Origin: Dyadobacter psychrotolerans
Lineage (GTDB): Bacteria > Bacteroidota > Bacteroidia > Cytophagales > Spirosomataceae
Direction: 5' to 3'
NCBI RefSeq assembly: GCF_004349265.1
Contig: NZ_SMFL01000011.1
Span: 210,700-274,699 of the forward strand
DNA: 64,000 nt
The notes under the pieces are model-generated. The model was given only the letters and a program-made list of their open reading frames with translations, searched no databases and was not told the origin of the DNA. Below, piece by piece: positions 16,021-24,433 of this stretch. The position numbers were made by a program, and so were the translations under genes. Numbering within the stretch: the first letter of the stretch is position 1; each line of letters begins with the position of its first letter.

Positions 16021-17292
16021 ATGAGTACGATTCAGTCAGTACATGCAAGACAAATTTTGGATTCAAGGGGAAACCCAACAGTAGAAGTAGATATTCGTAC
16101 CGAAAATGGTTATTTAGGACGTGCTGCGGTTCCTTCAGGAGCATCCACCGGAAAGCATGAAGCCGTTGAACTCCGTGATGACGATAAAAGTGTATATGTT
16201 GGAAAAGGGGTTTTGAAAGCCGTTGAAAATGTAAATGATATCATTTTTCCTGAGTTGATCGGTTGTTCAGTATTTGAACAAAATCTGATTGACAAAATTA
16301 TGCTGGAATTAGATGGTACTCCTAATAAAAGTAAACTGGGTGCAAATGCTATTTTAGGTGTTTCTCTTGCTGCTGCCAAAGCTGCTGCTCAGGAAGCGAA
16401 CCTTCCATTGTACCGTTATGTGGGTGGTACAAATGCAAATACGCTACCAGTTCCGATGATGAATATCCTGAACGGAGGAAGTCATGCTGACAACTCAATC
16501 GATTTTCAGGAGTTTATGATCCTTCCTGCAAAGGCAGATACTTTTTCTGAATCTTTGAGAATGGGTGTGGAAGTGTTCCATACTTTGAAAACTGTATTGA
16601 AAAGCAAGGGTTATTCTACCAACGTTGGTGACGAAGGTGGTTTTGCTCCAAATATTAAATCAAATGAAGAAGCGATCGAAATCGTTATTCAGGCGATCGA
16701 AAAAGCAGGTTACAAACCAGGTGAGGATATCTTCATTGCTATGGATGCTGCTGTTTCTGAGTTCTACGAGGATGGTTTCTACCACTTCAAAAAATCAGAT
16801 GGCCGTAAACTGACTTCTCCTGAAATGGCTGATTACTGGACTCAGTGGGTTGCTAAATACCCGATTATCTCTATTGAAGATGGTATGGACGAAGATGACT
16901 GGGCTGGTTGGAAAACACTTACTGAGTCCATTGGTAAAAAATGCCAACTTGTAGGTGATGACTTGTTCGTAACAAACGTAACCCGTTTGCAGCAGGGAAT
17001 CGAATCGCAGATTGCAAATGCAGTTTTGGTTAAAGTAAACCAAATCGGTACTTTGACAGAGACGATCGACACAGTTAATCTTGCTAAAAGAAACAGCTAC
17101 AAAACGATCATGTCTCACCGTTCAGGTGAAACTGAGGATTCTACTATTGCTGATCTTGCAGTTGCTTTGAATACAGGACAAATCAAAACGGGTTCTGCTT
17201 CACGCTCTGACCGTATGGCGAAATACAACCAGCTTCTTCGTATTGAAGAAGAATTGGGAGAAAGCGCTTACTTCCCGGGATTGAAATTCTAA
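16021..17292 (+). CDS. eno: Enolase
   Basis: Phosphopyruvate hydratase, 423 residues, converts 2-phosphoglycerate to phosphoenolpyruvate. Family hallmarks are SRGNPTVEVD near residue 14, GASTGKHEA near 40, the metal-binding DEGGFAPN and SIEDGMDEDDW, and the C-terminal MSHRSGETEDSTIADL followed by IKTGSASRSDR. No Shine-Dalgarno; the 126-base divergent gap to the rhodanese gene must hold both promoters. Another glycolytic enzyme, gpmI, lies 1 kb downstream. Confidence 0.98.
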   Translation: MSTIQSVHARQILDSRGNPTVEVDIRTENGYLGRAAVPSGASTGKHEAVELRDDDKSVYVGKGVLKAVENVNDIIFPELIGCSVFEQNLIDKIMLELDGTPNKSKLGANAILGVSLAAAKAAAQEANLPLYRYVGGTNANTLPVPMMNILNGGSHADNSIDFQEFMILPAKADTFSESLRMGVEVFHTLKTVLKSKGYSTNVGDEGGFAPNIKSNEEAIEIVIQAIEKAGYKPGEDIFIAMDAAVSEFYEDGFYHFKKSDGRKLTSPEMADYWTQWVAKYPIISIEDGMDEDDWAGWKTLTESIGKKCQLVGDDLFVTNVTRLQQGIESQIANAVLVKVNQIGTLTETIDTVNLAKRNSYKTIMSHRSGETEDSTIADLAVALNTGQIKTGSASRSDRMAKYNQLLRIEEELGESAYFPGLKF

Positions 17293-17305
17293 GAAATAAA
17301 TAACT

Positions 17306-17335
17306 AAAACCGGGGCTTAATGTTCCGGTTTTTTT
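17306..17335 (+). terminator. Intrinsic terminator after eno
   Basis: AAAACCGG...CCGGTTTT with an 11-base loop, continued by a T run, begins 13 bases after the eno stop and ends 9 bases before the next ATG. Confidence 0.85.
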
Positions 17336-17344
17336 GCTTTCATT

Positions 17345-17674
17345 ATGTCAGACCTGAAAAATCATTGGGCAATTAAACCTTTCCGTAACTTTTTTACGGC
17401 AACCACACTGGCATGGTTTCTCTGGGTGCTTGTTCTCGACAACAATAACCTTCGGGTTGTTCTTTCAAACCGCATGAAGATGACGGCACTGGAAAAGGAA
17501 AAAAGTGTTTTGAAGGAAAAAATACGTCTGGTTAAAAAAGAACGCGACGAAGTGCAGGGAAATCCGCAAATGCTTGAGAAATGGGCAAGGGAGAAATATC
17601 TGATGCGTCGCCCTAATGAAGATGTCTATGTAATTGTAGACGAAAACAAAACGGTTGAAAGCGATAAAGAATAA
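17345..17674 (+). CDS. DivIC/FtsB-like septum formation initiator
   Basis: A 109-residue bitopic membrane protein. One transmembrane helix lies near residues 18-33 (TATTLAWFLWVLVLD). It is followed by a coiled coil at about 44-75 (KMTALEKEKSVLKEKIRLVKKERDEV) and the short motif NPQMLEKWAREKYLMRRPNEDVYVI, characteristic of FtsB/DivIC proteins, which bridge FtsL and FtsQ in the divisome. Position downstream of eno matches the common eno-ftsB linkage in other phyla. Confidence 0.88.
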   Translation: MSDLKNHWAIKPFRNFFTATTLAWFLWVLVLDNNNLRVVLSNRMKMTALEKEKSVLKEKIRLVKKERDEVQGNPQMLEKWAREKYLMRRPNEDVYVIVDENKTVESDKE

Positions 17675-17683
17675 CTATTCTCT

Positions 17684-18226
17684 TTGCTGATAAATCCTCA
17701 GTTAATTAATCAAACCTTGATTCAGGTATTATTTGTCTGCTTGGGCAATATCTGCCGTTCACCCATAGCCGAAGGTGTTTTTAAAGAACTCGTAGCCCAA
17801 AAAGGATTGGAAGAAAGTATCCAATGTGATTCGGCCGGAACTGCGGCTTATCATGTGGGCAGCCTTCCCGATAAACGAATGAGAAAAGTCGCCTTGGGAA
17901 ATGGCATCACGCTTACACACTGCGCCCGTCAGCTGGCTTACGAAGATTTCATAAACTACGATTACATTCTTGCAATGGACACTGCTAATTTCGAAAATAT
18001 CAGGAAGGAAAGTTTTCGGGCTAATGGAGTGTATGCAGCGGATCAGCAGCTTATGCTGTACCGTATGTTCGATCCTGATCGGGAGAATGAGGTTATTGTC
18101 CCGGATCCCTATTATGGAGAAATATCAGATTTTGATGGTGTATACGCAATTGTAAAAAGATGTGGCACTTCTTTCCTGAATTTTTTGATCGAAAAGCATG
18201 ATCTGGTTGTTAAAATCAGAGATTAA
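17684..18226 (+). CDS. Low-molecular-weight protein tyrosine phosphatase
   Basis: The LMW-PTP signature VCLGNICRSPIAE contains the C(X)5R loop (Cys19, Arg25 from this start), and the general acid Asp lies in VPDPYYGEISDF. It dephosphorylates tyrosines, often on capsule-related kinases; the partner is unknown. No ATG precedes the motif: starts are TTG at 17684 or TTG at 17717 (LIQVLFVCLGN), the latter closer to the usual family length. It follows the DivIC-like gene by 9 bases. Confidence 0.93.
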   Translation: MLINPQLINQTLIQVLFVCLGNICRSPIAEGVFKELVAQKGLEESIQCDSAGTAAYHVGSLPDKRMRKVALGNGITLTHCARQLAYEDFINYDYILAMDTANFENIRKESFRANGVYAADQQLMLYRMFDPDRENEVIVPDPYYGEISDFDGVYAIVKRCGTSFLNFLIEKHDLVVKIRD

Positions 18227-18280
18227 GTCGCAAATTTGTTTGTTAATATATCAGAACTGAGATACTAAACTTTAGATACA

Positions 18281-19813
18281 TTGAACAAGAAAGTAATTCT
18301 TATCATCATGGACGGCTGGGGAATCGCTAAAATCGGCGAAGAAAACCGTTCTGCTGTGATAGCAGCAAACACTCCGTTTTACGACAGTATTTTACAAAAA
18401 TATCCGCACAGCAAACTTGAAGCAAGCGGACTTGCCGTAGGTCTTCCCGATGGGCAGATGGGTAACTCTGAGGTGGGACATACCAACCTGGGAGCAGGAA
18501 GAGTCGTTTATCAGGATTTGGTAAAAATAAATCTTGCAGTTTCAGAAGGTACTTTGGGACAGGAAAAAGTGTTAACTGACGCACTTGATTATGCCAAAAT
18601 AAACAATAAAAAGGTACATTTCATAGGCCTGGTTTCAGATGGCGGAGTGCATTCACACATCGATCATTTGAAGGGTTTATGTAAAATAGCATCAGATAGA
18701 GGTCTGGATAACGTTTTTGTTCATGCTTTTACAGACGGACGCGATTGTGACCCTAAAAGTGGTTTAGGTTTTCTTACAGAACTAACGGCGACGATGGCAC
18801 AAACAACGGGCAAACTTGCCAGTGTTACAGGCCGTTATTATGCAATGGACCGTGACAAACGTTGGGAGCGGGTAAAGCTGGCTTATGACGCAATGGTGCA
18901 TGGTGAAGGGAAACACGTGCCGACAAATGATGTTCTTAAAGCAGTTGAAGATTCTTATGAAGAAGGTGTAACGGATGAATTCATTATGCCAATCGTGGCG
19001 GTGAATGAAAACGGAGAGCCCTTAGCGGTTATTCAGGATGGCGATGTGGTTTTATGTTTCAATTTCCGTACAGACCGCGGGCGTGAAATAACTGAGGTGC
19101 TGACGCAGCAGGATTTTCATGAGCAGAACATGCATAAGCTCAATCTTCGCTATATCACGATGACCAATTATGACGATTCATTCAAAGGTGTAGATGTTAT
19201 TTTTGATAAAGATAACCTCAACAATACATTGGGTGAAGTTTTGGAAGCAGCAGGAAAAAAACAGATTCGTATTGCTGAAACCGAAAAATACCCACACGTC
19301 ACTTTCTTCTTTTCGGGAGGACGGGAAACGCCGTTTGAAGGAGAAAGCCGTTTGCTTTGCCCGTCACCAAAAGTTGCAACTTATGACCTTCAGCCTGAAA
19401 TGTCCGCTTTCGGTATCCGTGATGCGATTGTTCCTGAACTGATTAAAGAAGAGGTAGATTTTGTTTGTCTCAACTTTGCCAATGCCGACATGGTGGGTCA
19501 TACCGGTGTTTTCGAAGCAGCAGTAAAGGCATGTGAAACGGTAGATCAATGTGTTCAGGCCGTTGTAACAACTGGTCTTGAGCATGGTTATTCCTCCATT
19601 ATCATTGCCGATCATGGTAATTCGGATTATATGTCAAATGATGACGGCTCGCCTAATACGGCTCACTCGCTGAATCTGGTTCCGTGTATTCTGGTAGACA
19701 ATGAATATACCAATCCAATTCATGATGGTAAATTAGCGGATATGGCGCCGACTATCCTTGCTCTGATGGGTATTCCAAAACCTGAGGAAATGACAGGAAA
19801 TAGCATATTGTAA
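18281..19813 (+). CDS. gpmI: 2,3-bisphosphoglycerate-independent phosphoglycerate mutase
   Basis: 510 residues; it interconverts 3- and 2-phosphoglycerate in glycolysis, next to enolase in the pathway. The alkaline-phosphatase-fold metal centre is visible: Asp11 in IMDGWG, Ser63 (phosphoserine) in GQMGNSEVGHTNLGAGR, and the C-terminal NFANADMVGHTG and IADHGNSDYM. The start is TTG (NKKVILIIMDGWG), as no ATG lies upstream of the conserved start. Full length. Confidence 0.97.
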   Translation: MNKKVILIIMDGWGIAKIGEENRSAVIAANTPFYDSILQKYPHSKLEASGLAVGLPDGQMGNSEVGHTNLGAGRVVYQDLVKINLAVSEGTLGQEKVLTDALDYAKINNKKVHFIGLVSDGGVHSHIDHLKGLCKIASDRGLDNVFVHAFTDGRDCDPKSGLGFLTELTATMAQTTGKLASVTGRYYAMDRDKRWERVKLAYDAMVHGEGKHVPTNDVLKAVEDSYEEGVTDEFIMPIVAVNENGEPLAVIQDGDVVLCFNFRTDRGREITEVLTQQDFHEQNMHKLNLRYITMTNYDDSFKGVDVIFDKDNLNNTLGEVLEAAGKKQIRIAETEKYPHVTFFFSGGRETPFEGESRLLCPSPKVATYDLQPEMSAFGIRDAIVPELIKEEVDFVCLNFANADMVGHTGVFEAAVKACETVDQCVQAVVTTGLEHGYSSIIIADHGNSDYMSNDDGSPNTAHSLNLVPCILVDNEYTNPIHDGKLADMAPTILALMGIPKPEEMTGNSIL

Positions 19814-19844
19814 ACCATACATCCTATAATGGTGTTAATTTTGT

Positions 19845-19874
19845 CAGAGAGTCTTCACAGGCTCTCTGTTTTTT
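19845..19874 (+). terminator. Intrinsic terminator after gpmI
   Basis: CAGAGAG...CTCTCTG with a 10-base loop, followed by six T, lies 31 bases after the gpmI stop. A TAATTTTG box at 19836-19843 just before it could be a promoter for the next gene, but its transcript would start inside this hairpin. Confidence 0.75.
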
Positions 19875-19911
19875 ATTGCGGCAGTGTACCGCTAACCAGA
19901 GTTTACTTCCA

Positions 19912-20526
19912 ATGTATCAAAGAAATAAAAAAGATTTGCAAAAGAGCTGGTTTAGATCCATTTCATTTATCATTCTTTGTCTGCCTTTCACGTTGCTTTC
20001 CTGTGACGACGCGGAGCACAAAAAAGACGATCAGGTTAAAAGCTTTTATGACGTCAGAGGTTTTGTTGAAGGCCAGATTATCCTGATGAATAACGAGCGA
20101 CCAGAGGTATCCAAAACCGTAAGTATGGGAGATGAAAAAAATCAGGTCTCTGCCAAAGATGTGGATTGGAAAAAAGAACTGGAACTGTTTCTGCAGGCGG
20201 ATATCAATAAGCCGGCTTACCGTCTGAGTTACACAACCCAAAAACCGGATTCTTTTACAACCATTTATGCTGTCAAACCAGGTGAGCAGCAACTTCCCGT
20301 TCATTATTTAAAGGTTATTGTAGATAGTATTAATCAAGCACCGACATGTATCAGCGCAGTTCTTAAATCCGAAAATAAGCTTTACCAGTCAGAGAAAAAT
20401 ATTGAACTGAATTGTGTAGTAAACAACACAGGTTCCAGAATTGTATCCTACAAAATAACCGGCTATCAAAAGCTTGCAACGATGGATAAGAACCCATTTG
20501 CTGTTAAAGCTGAGGTTCATTATTAG
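19912..20526 (+). CDS. Putative lipoprotein of unknown function
   Basis: 204 residues from the ATG at 19912 (MYQRNKKDLQKSWFRS). A hydrophobic stretch ends in the lipobox LLSC, so mature Cys follows a type II signal peptide; the first residues after it are acidic (CDDAEHKKDD). An upstream in-frame start would extend it by 12 poorly supported residues and overlap the terminator region. The body has alternating strands typical of a small beta-rich domain. I do not recognise the family. Confidence 0.75.
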   Translation: MYQRNKKDLQKSWFRSISFIILCLPFTLLSCDDAEHKKDDQVKSFYDVRGFVEGQIILMNNERPEVSKTVSMGDEKNQVSAKDVDWKKELELFLQADINKPAYRLSYTTQKPDSFTTIYAVKPGEQQLPVHYLKVIVDSINQAPTCISAVLKSENKLYQSEKNIELNCVVNNTGSRIVSYKITGYQKLATMDKNPFAVKAEVHY

Positions 20527-20644
20527 TCTGTTTTGCATTATTTGAAGCTGTATCCTTTCTCCATAAGTTGGGTAAAGATTCCGCAAAATTACTGGACAAT
20601 CAGTATTGGTTTCGTATAGGTTTTACTTTTTCGTATTAAATATT

Positions 20645-20678
20645 AAAAAGCCCACGGCGTAATGCTGAGGGCTTTTTT
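20645..20678 (+). terminator. Intrinsic terminator
   Basis: AAAAAGCCC...GGGCTTTTTT with inner pairing of CGGC/GCTG. It lies in the 315-base gap between the lipoprotein gene and the coiled-coil gene; the rest of the gap upstream shows nothing recognisable. Confidence 0.8.
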
Positions 20679-20717
20679 GGTATTATTTGAATAAACTCTC
20701 AACCCCTTTTTAACAGA

Positions 20718-20725
20718 TATTTTTG
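20718..20725 (+). promoter_or_regulatory. Candidate -7 box of the coiled-coil gene
   Basis: TATTTTTG matches TAnnTTTG and lies between the terminator at 20645 and the start at 20842, predicting a leader of roughly 110 bases. Confidence 0.5.
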
Positions 20726-20841
20726 TAATCGGCACAGAAATGGTTCTTATGGTTATGAAGTCTAACCAAAACGTTTACAAGGCGGACGAAGTTTTGACCG
20801 CCGGTATGTAAAGCTAAATCAAACTATAAACGCGTTTATCA

Positions 20842-21795
20842 ATGCAACAAGAACAACAAAAAAACAAGCAAAGCATAGCATGGGCAATGGTGGTTGTCCT
20901 GGGTCTAGCAACAGCCATGTTTGGCTATCTGTTCACTACTCAGAAAAGTGAATTAACACAACAGGAAAGCTTAGTAGTTCAAAAGGCACGAGAGCTGGCC
21001 ACAACCAAAACAACATTAGATTCTATTTCGACGGTTTTAGATTCTAAGATCGCAGAAATTGAAAGATTAGGTGGAGACGTTTCGGAATTGACGAAAGTAA
21101 AGGAGCAGCTTGAAGCAGACAAACTTGCTTTCAGCAGAAGCAAAAAAGTAGAAACCGGAAAGTACCTTGCTAAGATCAAGGAATACGAAAAATTCCTTGT
21201 AGAGAAGGATGAGGTTATTGCCCAGCTTCGTCTGGAAAATGAACATCTGGTTGCTTCAAACGACTCATTAAGTACACACGTAGGTTCTCTTACAAGTGAA
21301 AGAGAAAGATTGGTACAACGTCAGGCTGAATTATCTGACTCTGTTGTAACATTCACAGCTGCAAACAAAGAACTTTCAGACAAAGTAAGCTTAGCCGCTT
21401 CATTAAAGGCAGCGAACCTGAAAGTGCTTACTGTCAATTCCCGTGGAAAAGTAAAAGATAAAGAGGAGTACAAAGCGAAAAAAGTTGACAAGCTTAAACT
21501 TACTTTCACCTTACCGGAAAACGCATTGACTGCACAGGAATCAAAAGACATTTATGTTCGGGTTCTTGATCCTCAGGGAGCAGTTGTAGCTGATGATGCT
21601 ACCGGATCAGGTGAATTTGAAATCAACGGATCTCCATCGAAATTCACAGCACGTGAATCAGTGGCTTACCAGAACAATAACCAAAAAGTTGAAATGCTTT
21701 ATGATAACGCGGCTCAATTCCGTCCTGGGAAATACAACGTTGAGCTTTACGCAGAAGGATACAAAATTGGTGGTACTAATTTCACCATCAAATAA
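20842..21795 (+). CDS. Membrane-anchored coiled-coil protein of unknown function
   Basis: 317 residues. A single transmembrane segment lies near residues 13-31 (AWAMVVVLGLATAMFGYLF), so the rest is probably periplasmic. Residues about 38-185 are predicted coiled coil, rich in Glu, Lys, Leu and Ser. A C-terminal domain (about 195-317) has a beta pattern: KLKLTFTLPENAL, KDIYVRVLDPQGAVVADD, and FRPGKYNVELYAEGYKIGGTNFTIK. No enzyme motif is seen. It is monocistronic, with its own promoter candidate and terminator. Confidence 0.85.
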   Translation: MQQEQQKNKQSIAWAMVVVLGLATAMFGYLFTTQKSELTQQESLVVQKARELATTKTTLDSISTVLDSKIAEIERLGGDVSELTKVKEQLEADKLAFSRSKKVETGKYLAKIKEYEKFLVEKDEVIAQLRLENEHLVASNDSLSTHVGSLTSERERLVQRQAELSDSVVTFTAANKELSDKVSLAASLKAANLKVLTVNSRGKVKDKEEYKAKKVDKLKLTFTLPENALTAQESKDIYVRVLDPQGAVVADDATGSGEFEINGSPSKFTARESVAYQNNNQKVEMLYDNAAQFRPGKYNVELYAEGYKIGGTNFTIK

Positions 21796-21823
21796 CATTG
21801 AATACCACACCATACATAAACTA

Positions 21824-21860
21824 AAAGGCGGCCGGCATCTATTGCCGGTCGCCTTTGTTT
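21824..21860. terminator. Strong terminator between coiled-coil gene and ppk2
   Basis: AAAGGCGGCCGGCA...TGCCGGTCGCCTTT, a 14-base-pair stem with one mismatch and a 5-base loop, then TGTTTT. It serves the + strand gene and lies 21 bases from the end of the converging ppk2 gene. Confidence 0.9.
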
Positions 21861-21880
21861 TGTCTAAACCGAATTTGAGA

Positions 21881-22771
21881 TTATTTGGTATTTTGATTGT
21901 TGATTACATCTATAAAATGATGGAGCTCCGCGGTACGCTCGGGCCCTGAATCCGGATAGTTCATATCCATTTTCTTTAATTCTTCCACAATAATCTTTCC
22001 GACCGTAAGCCGGAGATTTTTCTTATCATCAGCAGGAACAACATACCAGGGCGCCTTTTTGGATGAGGTGGCATTGATGCAATCTTCGTAGGCTTTCATA
22101 TACTCGTCCCATTGTTCCCTCACCTTCACATCCTGCTCTTCAAATTTCCAGTTTTTTGACGGATCTTCAATTCGTTCAATTAACCGCTCTGCCTGTTCTT
22201 CTTTCGAAACATTAAGGAAGAATTTGATTACCCTTATACCATTACGGTAAAGATATTTTTCAAGATTTTTAATATCCGAATATCTGTTTTTCCAAAGCTT
22301 ATCCATGTCAGCAGTTAGCTCGACCGGTAATCGCTGGGAATTTTTTATGATTGACGGATCCACCTTGACGACCAATACTTCTTCGTAGTAACTACGGTTA
22401 AAAATTGTGATCGTCCCCCTATGAGGCAGTACCTGATTGGTTCTCCAAAGGAAATCGTGTCCCAGTTCTGTATCCGTTGGTCTTTTGAATGAATGTATTT
22501 TCACGCCTACGGGATTTACACCGGAAAGTACATGTTTGATCGTTCCATCCTTTCCCGCGGCATCCATAGCCTGAAAAATCACCAATAAGCCATACCGGTT
22601 GTGAGCATACATCATACTTTGCAATTCATCCAGCTCCTTTGCAGAATCTTCAAGCATCGTTTCGTATTCCTCCTTGTTTTCGTAAATGTCTTTTGAGCGT
22701 GTTTTCGCCTTTTTGATTTCAAACTTTTGCGTTCCATCTACGCGGTACTGATCAGAATTGAAACTTGACAT
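21881..22771 (-). CDS. ppk2: Polyphosphate kinase 2 family protein
   Basis: 296 residues. PPK2 enzymes transfer phosphate between polyphosphate and nucleoside (di)phosphates. Walker A lies at about 67-76 (QAMDAAGKDG), the following segment has VLSGVNPVGVKIHSFKRPT, and the Walker B/lid region is FNRSYYEEVLVVKV near 124-137. It is a single-domain protein of the usual length. Whether class I (NDP) or class III cannot be fixed by eye. It is last in a minus-strand run with rdgB, the FKBP gene and the DHH gene. Confidence 0.93.
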   Translation of the reverse strand: MSSFNSDQYRVDGTQKFEIKKAKTRSKDIYENKEEYETMLEDSAKELDELQSMMYAHNRYGLLVIFQAMDAAGKDGTIKHVLSGVNPVGVKIHSFKRPTDTELGHDFLWRTNQVLPHRGTITIFNRSYYEEVLVVKVDPSIIKNSQRLPVELTADMDKLWKNRYSDIKNLEKYLYRNGIRVIKFFLNVSKEEQAERLIERIEDPSKNWKFEEQDVKVREQWDEYMKAYEDCINATSSKKAPWYVVPADDKKNLRLTVGKIIVEELKKMDMNYPDSGPERTAELHHFIDVINNQNTK

Positions 22772-22811
22772 GTGCTTATTGGTTTTGGTTCGAATTATAA
22801 GTGTAATGAAT

Positions 22812-23387
22812 TTATAGATCTTTCAGAAAGTCCGTAAGTTTTGTAAAAGCTTTCGCACGATGGCTTAGTTTGCTTTTTTCGGCCAGGCTCATTTCGGCAA
22901 AAGTAAGGTCATGCCCATTTGGGATAAACACAGGGTCATAGCCAAAACCCTGCGCACCCCGTTTGTCAAAAATTATCGTGCCTTCAACGAGTCCTTCAAA
23001 CTGATGATAAATCCCATCAACTACCAGCGTAATGACAGTTTTAAACCTAGCGTTATGGTCGGTAAAGACTTCTAACTTTTCCAAAAGAAGATTGATGTTA
23101 TCATCTGAATTACGCTGCGGGCCTGCATATCTGGCAGAGAAAACACCCGGCTCACCGTTTAAAGCCGCAACTTCCAAACCGGTATCATCCGCAAAACAAT
23201 TCACCTTATAATTATCCCAAACATATTCCGCCTTTTGTGATGAGTTTTCTGCGATGGTCTCGCGGGTTTCAGGAATATCATCAAAACATCCGATTTCATT
23301 TAATGTAGCGAGATCAAACTGGTCACCAAGTAATTCCTGGACCTCTTCCAGTTTATGAATATTATTGGTTGCAAAACAAAGCTTCAT
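22812..23387 (-). CDS. rdgB: Non-canonical purine NTP pyrophosphatase (RdgB/HAM1)
   Basis: 191 residues from the ATG at 23387 (MKLCFATNNIHKLEEVQELL). It hydrolyses dITP/XTP to the monophosphate and so protects DNA from deaminated purines. Conserved features: ATNNxHK substrate loop, FADDTGLEVAALNGEPGVFSARYAG (about 73-97), and GFGYDPVFIPNG near 144-155. An in-frame start 13 codons upstream adds a non-conserved segment. Confidence 0.96.
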   Translation of the reverse strand: MKLCFATNNIHKLEEVQELLGDQFDLATLNEIGCFDDIPETRETIAENSSQKAEYVWDNYKVNCFADDTGLEVAALNGEPGVFSARYAGPQRNSDDNINLLLEKLEVFTDHNARFKTVITLVVDGIYHQFEGLVEGTIIFDKRGAQGFGYDPVFIPNGHDLTFAEMSLAEKSKLSHRAKAFTKLTDFLKDL

Positions 23388-23480
23388 ACGGTTCTTGTCG
23401 TTTTTAATAATCATGCATTTTAACAAAAAAACGGCTACTCTTGCGAAGCAGCCGTTCTATATTTTTACACCGGAAATGAA

Positions 23481-24383
23481 TTATCGTGTTGGAGGACCAG
23501 CAGGTGCGCCCGGCTGAGGAGCCTGGCCTTTGCTGAAGTCGATCAGTTCCATTTCAAATTTCAATACAGAGTTACCTGGTATCGGACCGTAAGTCTCAGG
23601 ACCGTAAGCAAGACCCGAAGGGATGATAAGTGTTCCTTTTCCGCCTTTTTTCATAAGCATCAATCCTTCTTCCCATCCTGGAATTACCATTCCTGCACCG
23701 ATTGTCAGCTGAAGAGGTTCTTTGCCTTTGTTGCTGTCAAACTCTTTTCCATCCAAAAACTGACCTGAGTAAAACGCTTTTACGTTATCACCCTGTGTAG
23801 GATTTGGTCCTGCACCTTCAACTTCCGGAATGTAGTAAAGACCAGATGCAGTTTTTTGTGCTTTGCCTTTCAGATTGTTTTTTGCAAGGTAATCTTCGAT
23901 GATTTTTGCATCAACAGTTTTTTGTTTCACGCCTGATTCTGACTGCTGTTTCTGGAATTCTTCCGAAGTAAGAACGCTCAAAACTTTAACAGTGAAAGTC
24001 AACTCTGAACCTTTTTTGATCATTGGAGGCAATGGCTGCATCATTTTAGCAAACAAAGTATCCGCATTGATCATGAATTTAGCACTATCACCGGTTGCCA
24101 GCATAGCCAAACCTTCTTCAAAACTTCCTTTGAACGGAGGAGCCTGAAGCACCATTTTCACAGGGGTTCCTTCTTTATAAGTATCGCGTAATGTAGAATC
24201 CGCACCGTTTTTCAGAACTAGATGGAATGACATGATGTCTCCCAGTTTCGCTTTTCTTGCATCATCGTCGTGATCAAACAGCTGGTATTTAAGACCATTT
24301 TCATTTACCTGCGTACGATATTTGTTGCAAGCGGCTGCGAGAATAGTTATGCCTACCGCATAACCGATTGTTTTAAGATTCAT
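23481..24383 (-). CDS. FKBP-type peptidyl-prolyl isomerase lipoprotein, two domains
   Basis: 300 residues with a type II signal peptide (MNLKTIGYAVGITILAAACN; lipid Cys19). Two FKBP domains are visible: a divergent one at about 40-140 (GDIMSFHLVLKNG...FEEGLAML) and a canonical one at about 180-285 (GDNVKAFYSGQFLDGKEFDSN...GWEEGLMLMKKGGKGTLIIPSGLAYG). It ends in a Pro/Gly-rich tail. Probably a periplasmic foldase or chaperone. It lies 50 bases after the DHH gene. Confidence 0.92.
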   Translation of the reverse strand: MNLKTIGYAVGITILAAACNKYRTQVNENGLKYQLFDHDDDARKAKLGDIMSFHLVLKNGADSTLRDTYKEGTPVKMVLQAPPFKGSFEEGLAMLATGDSAKFMINADTLFAKMMQPLPPMIKKGSELTFTVKVLSVLTSEEFQKQQSESGVKQKTVDAKIIEDYLAKNNLKGKAQKTASGLYYIPEVEGAGPNPTQGDNVKAFYSGQFLDGKEFDSNKGKEPLQLTIGAGMVIPGWEEGLMLMKKGGKGTLIIPSGLAYGPETYGPIPGNSVLKFEMELIDFSKGQAPQPGAPAGPPTR

Positions 24384-24433
24384 TGGATAGTAAATTAGAA
24401 AAAATATAAAGTTTAATGTTAATAATTCTGGTA

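Noticed and set aside
19836..19843. TAATTTTG as a promoter of the lipoprotein gene at 19912
   Set aside because: Transcription from it would begin inside the gpmI terminator hairpin, so a productive promoter at this site is unlikely; kept only as a remark.
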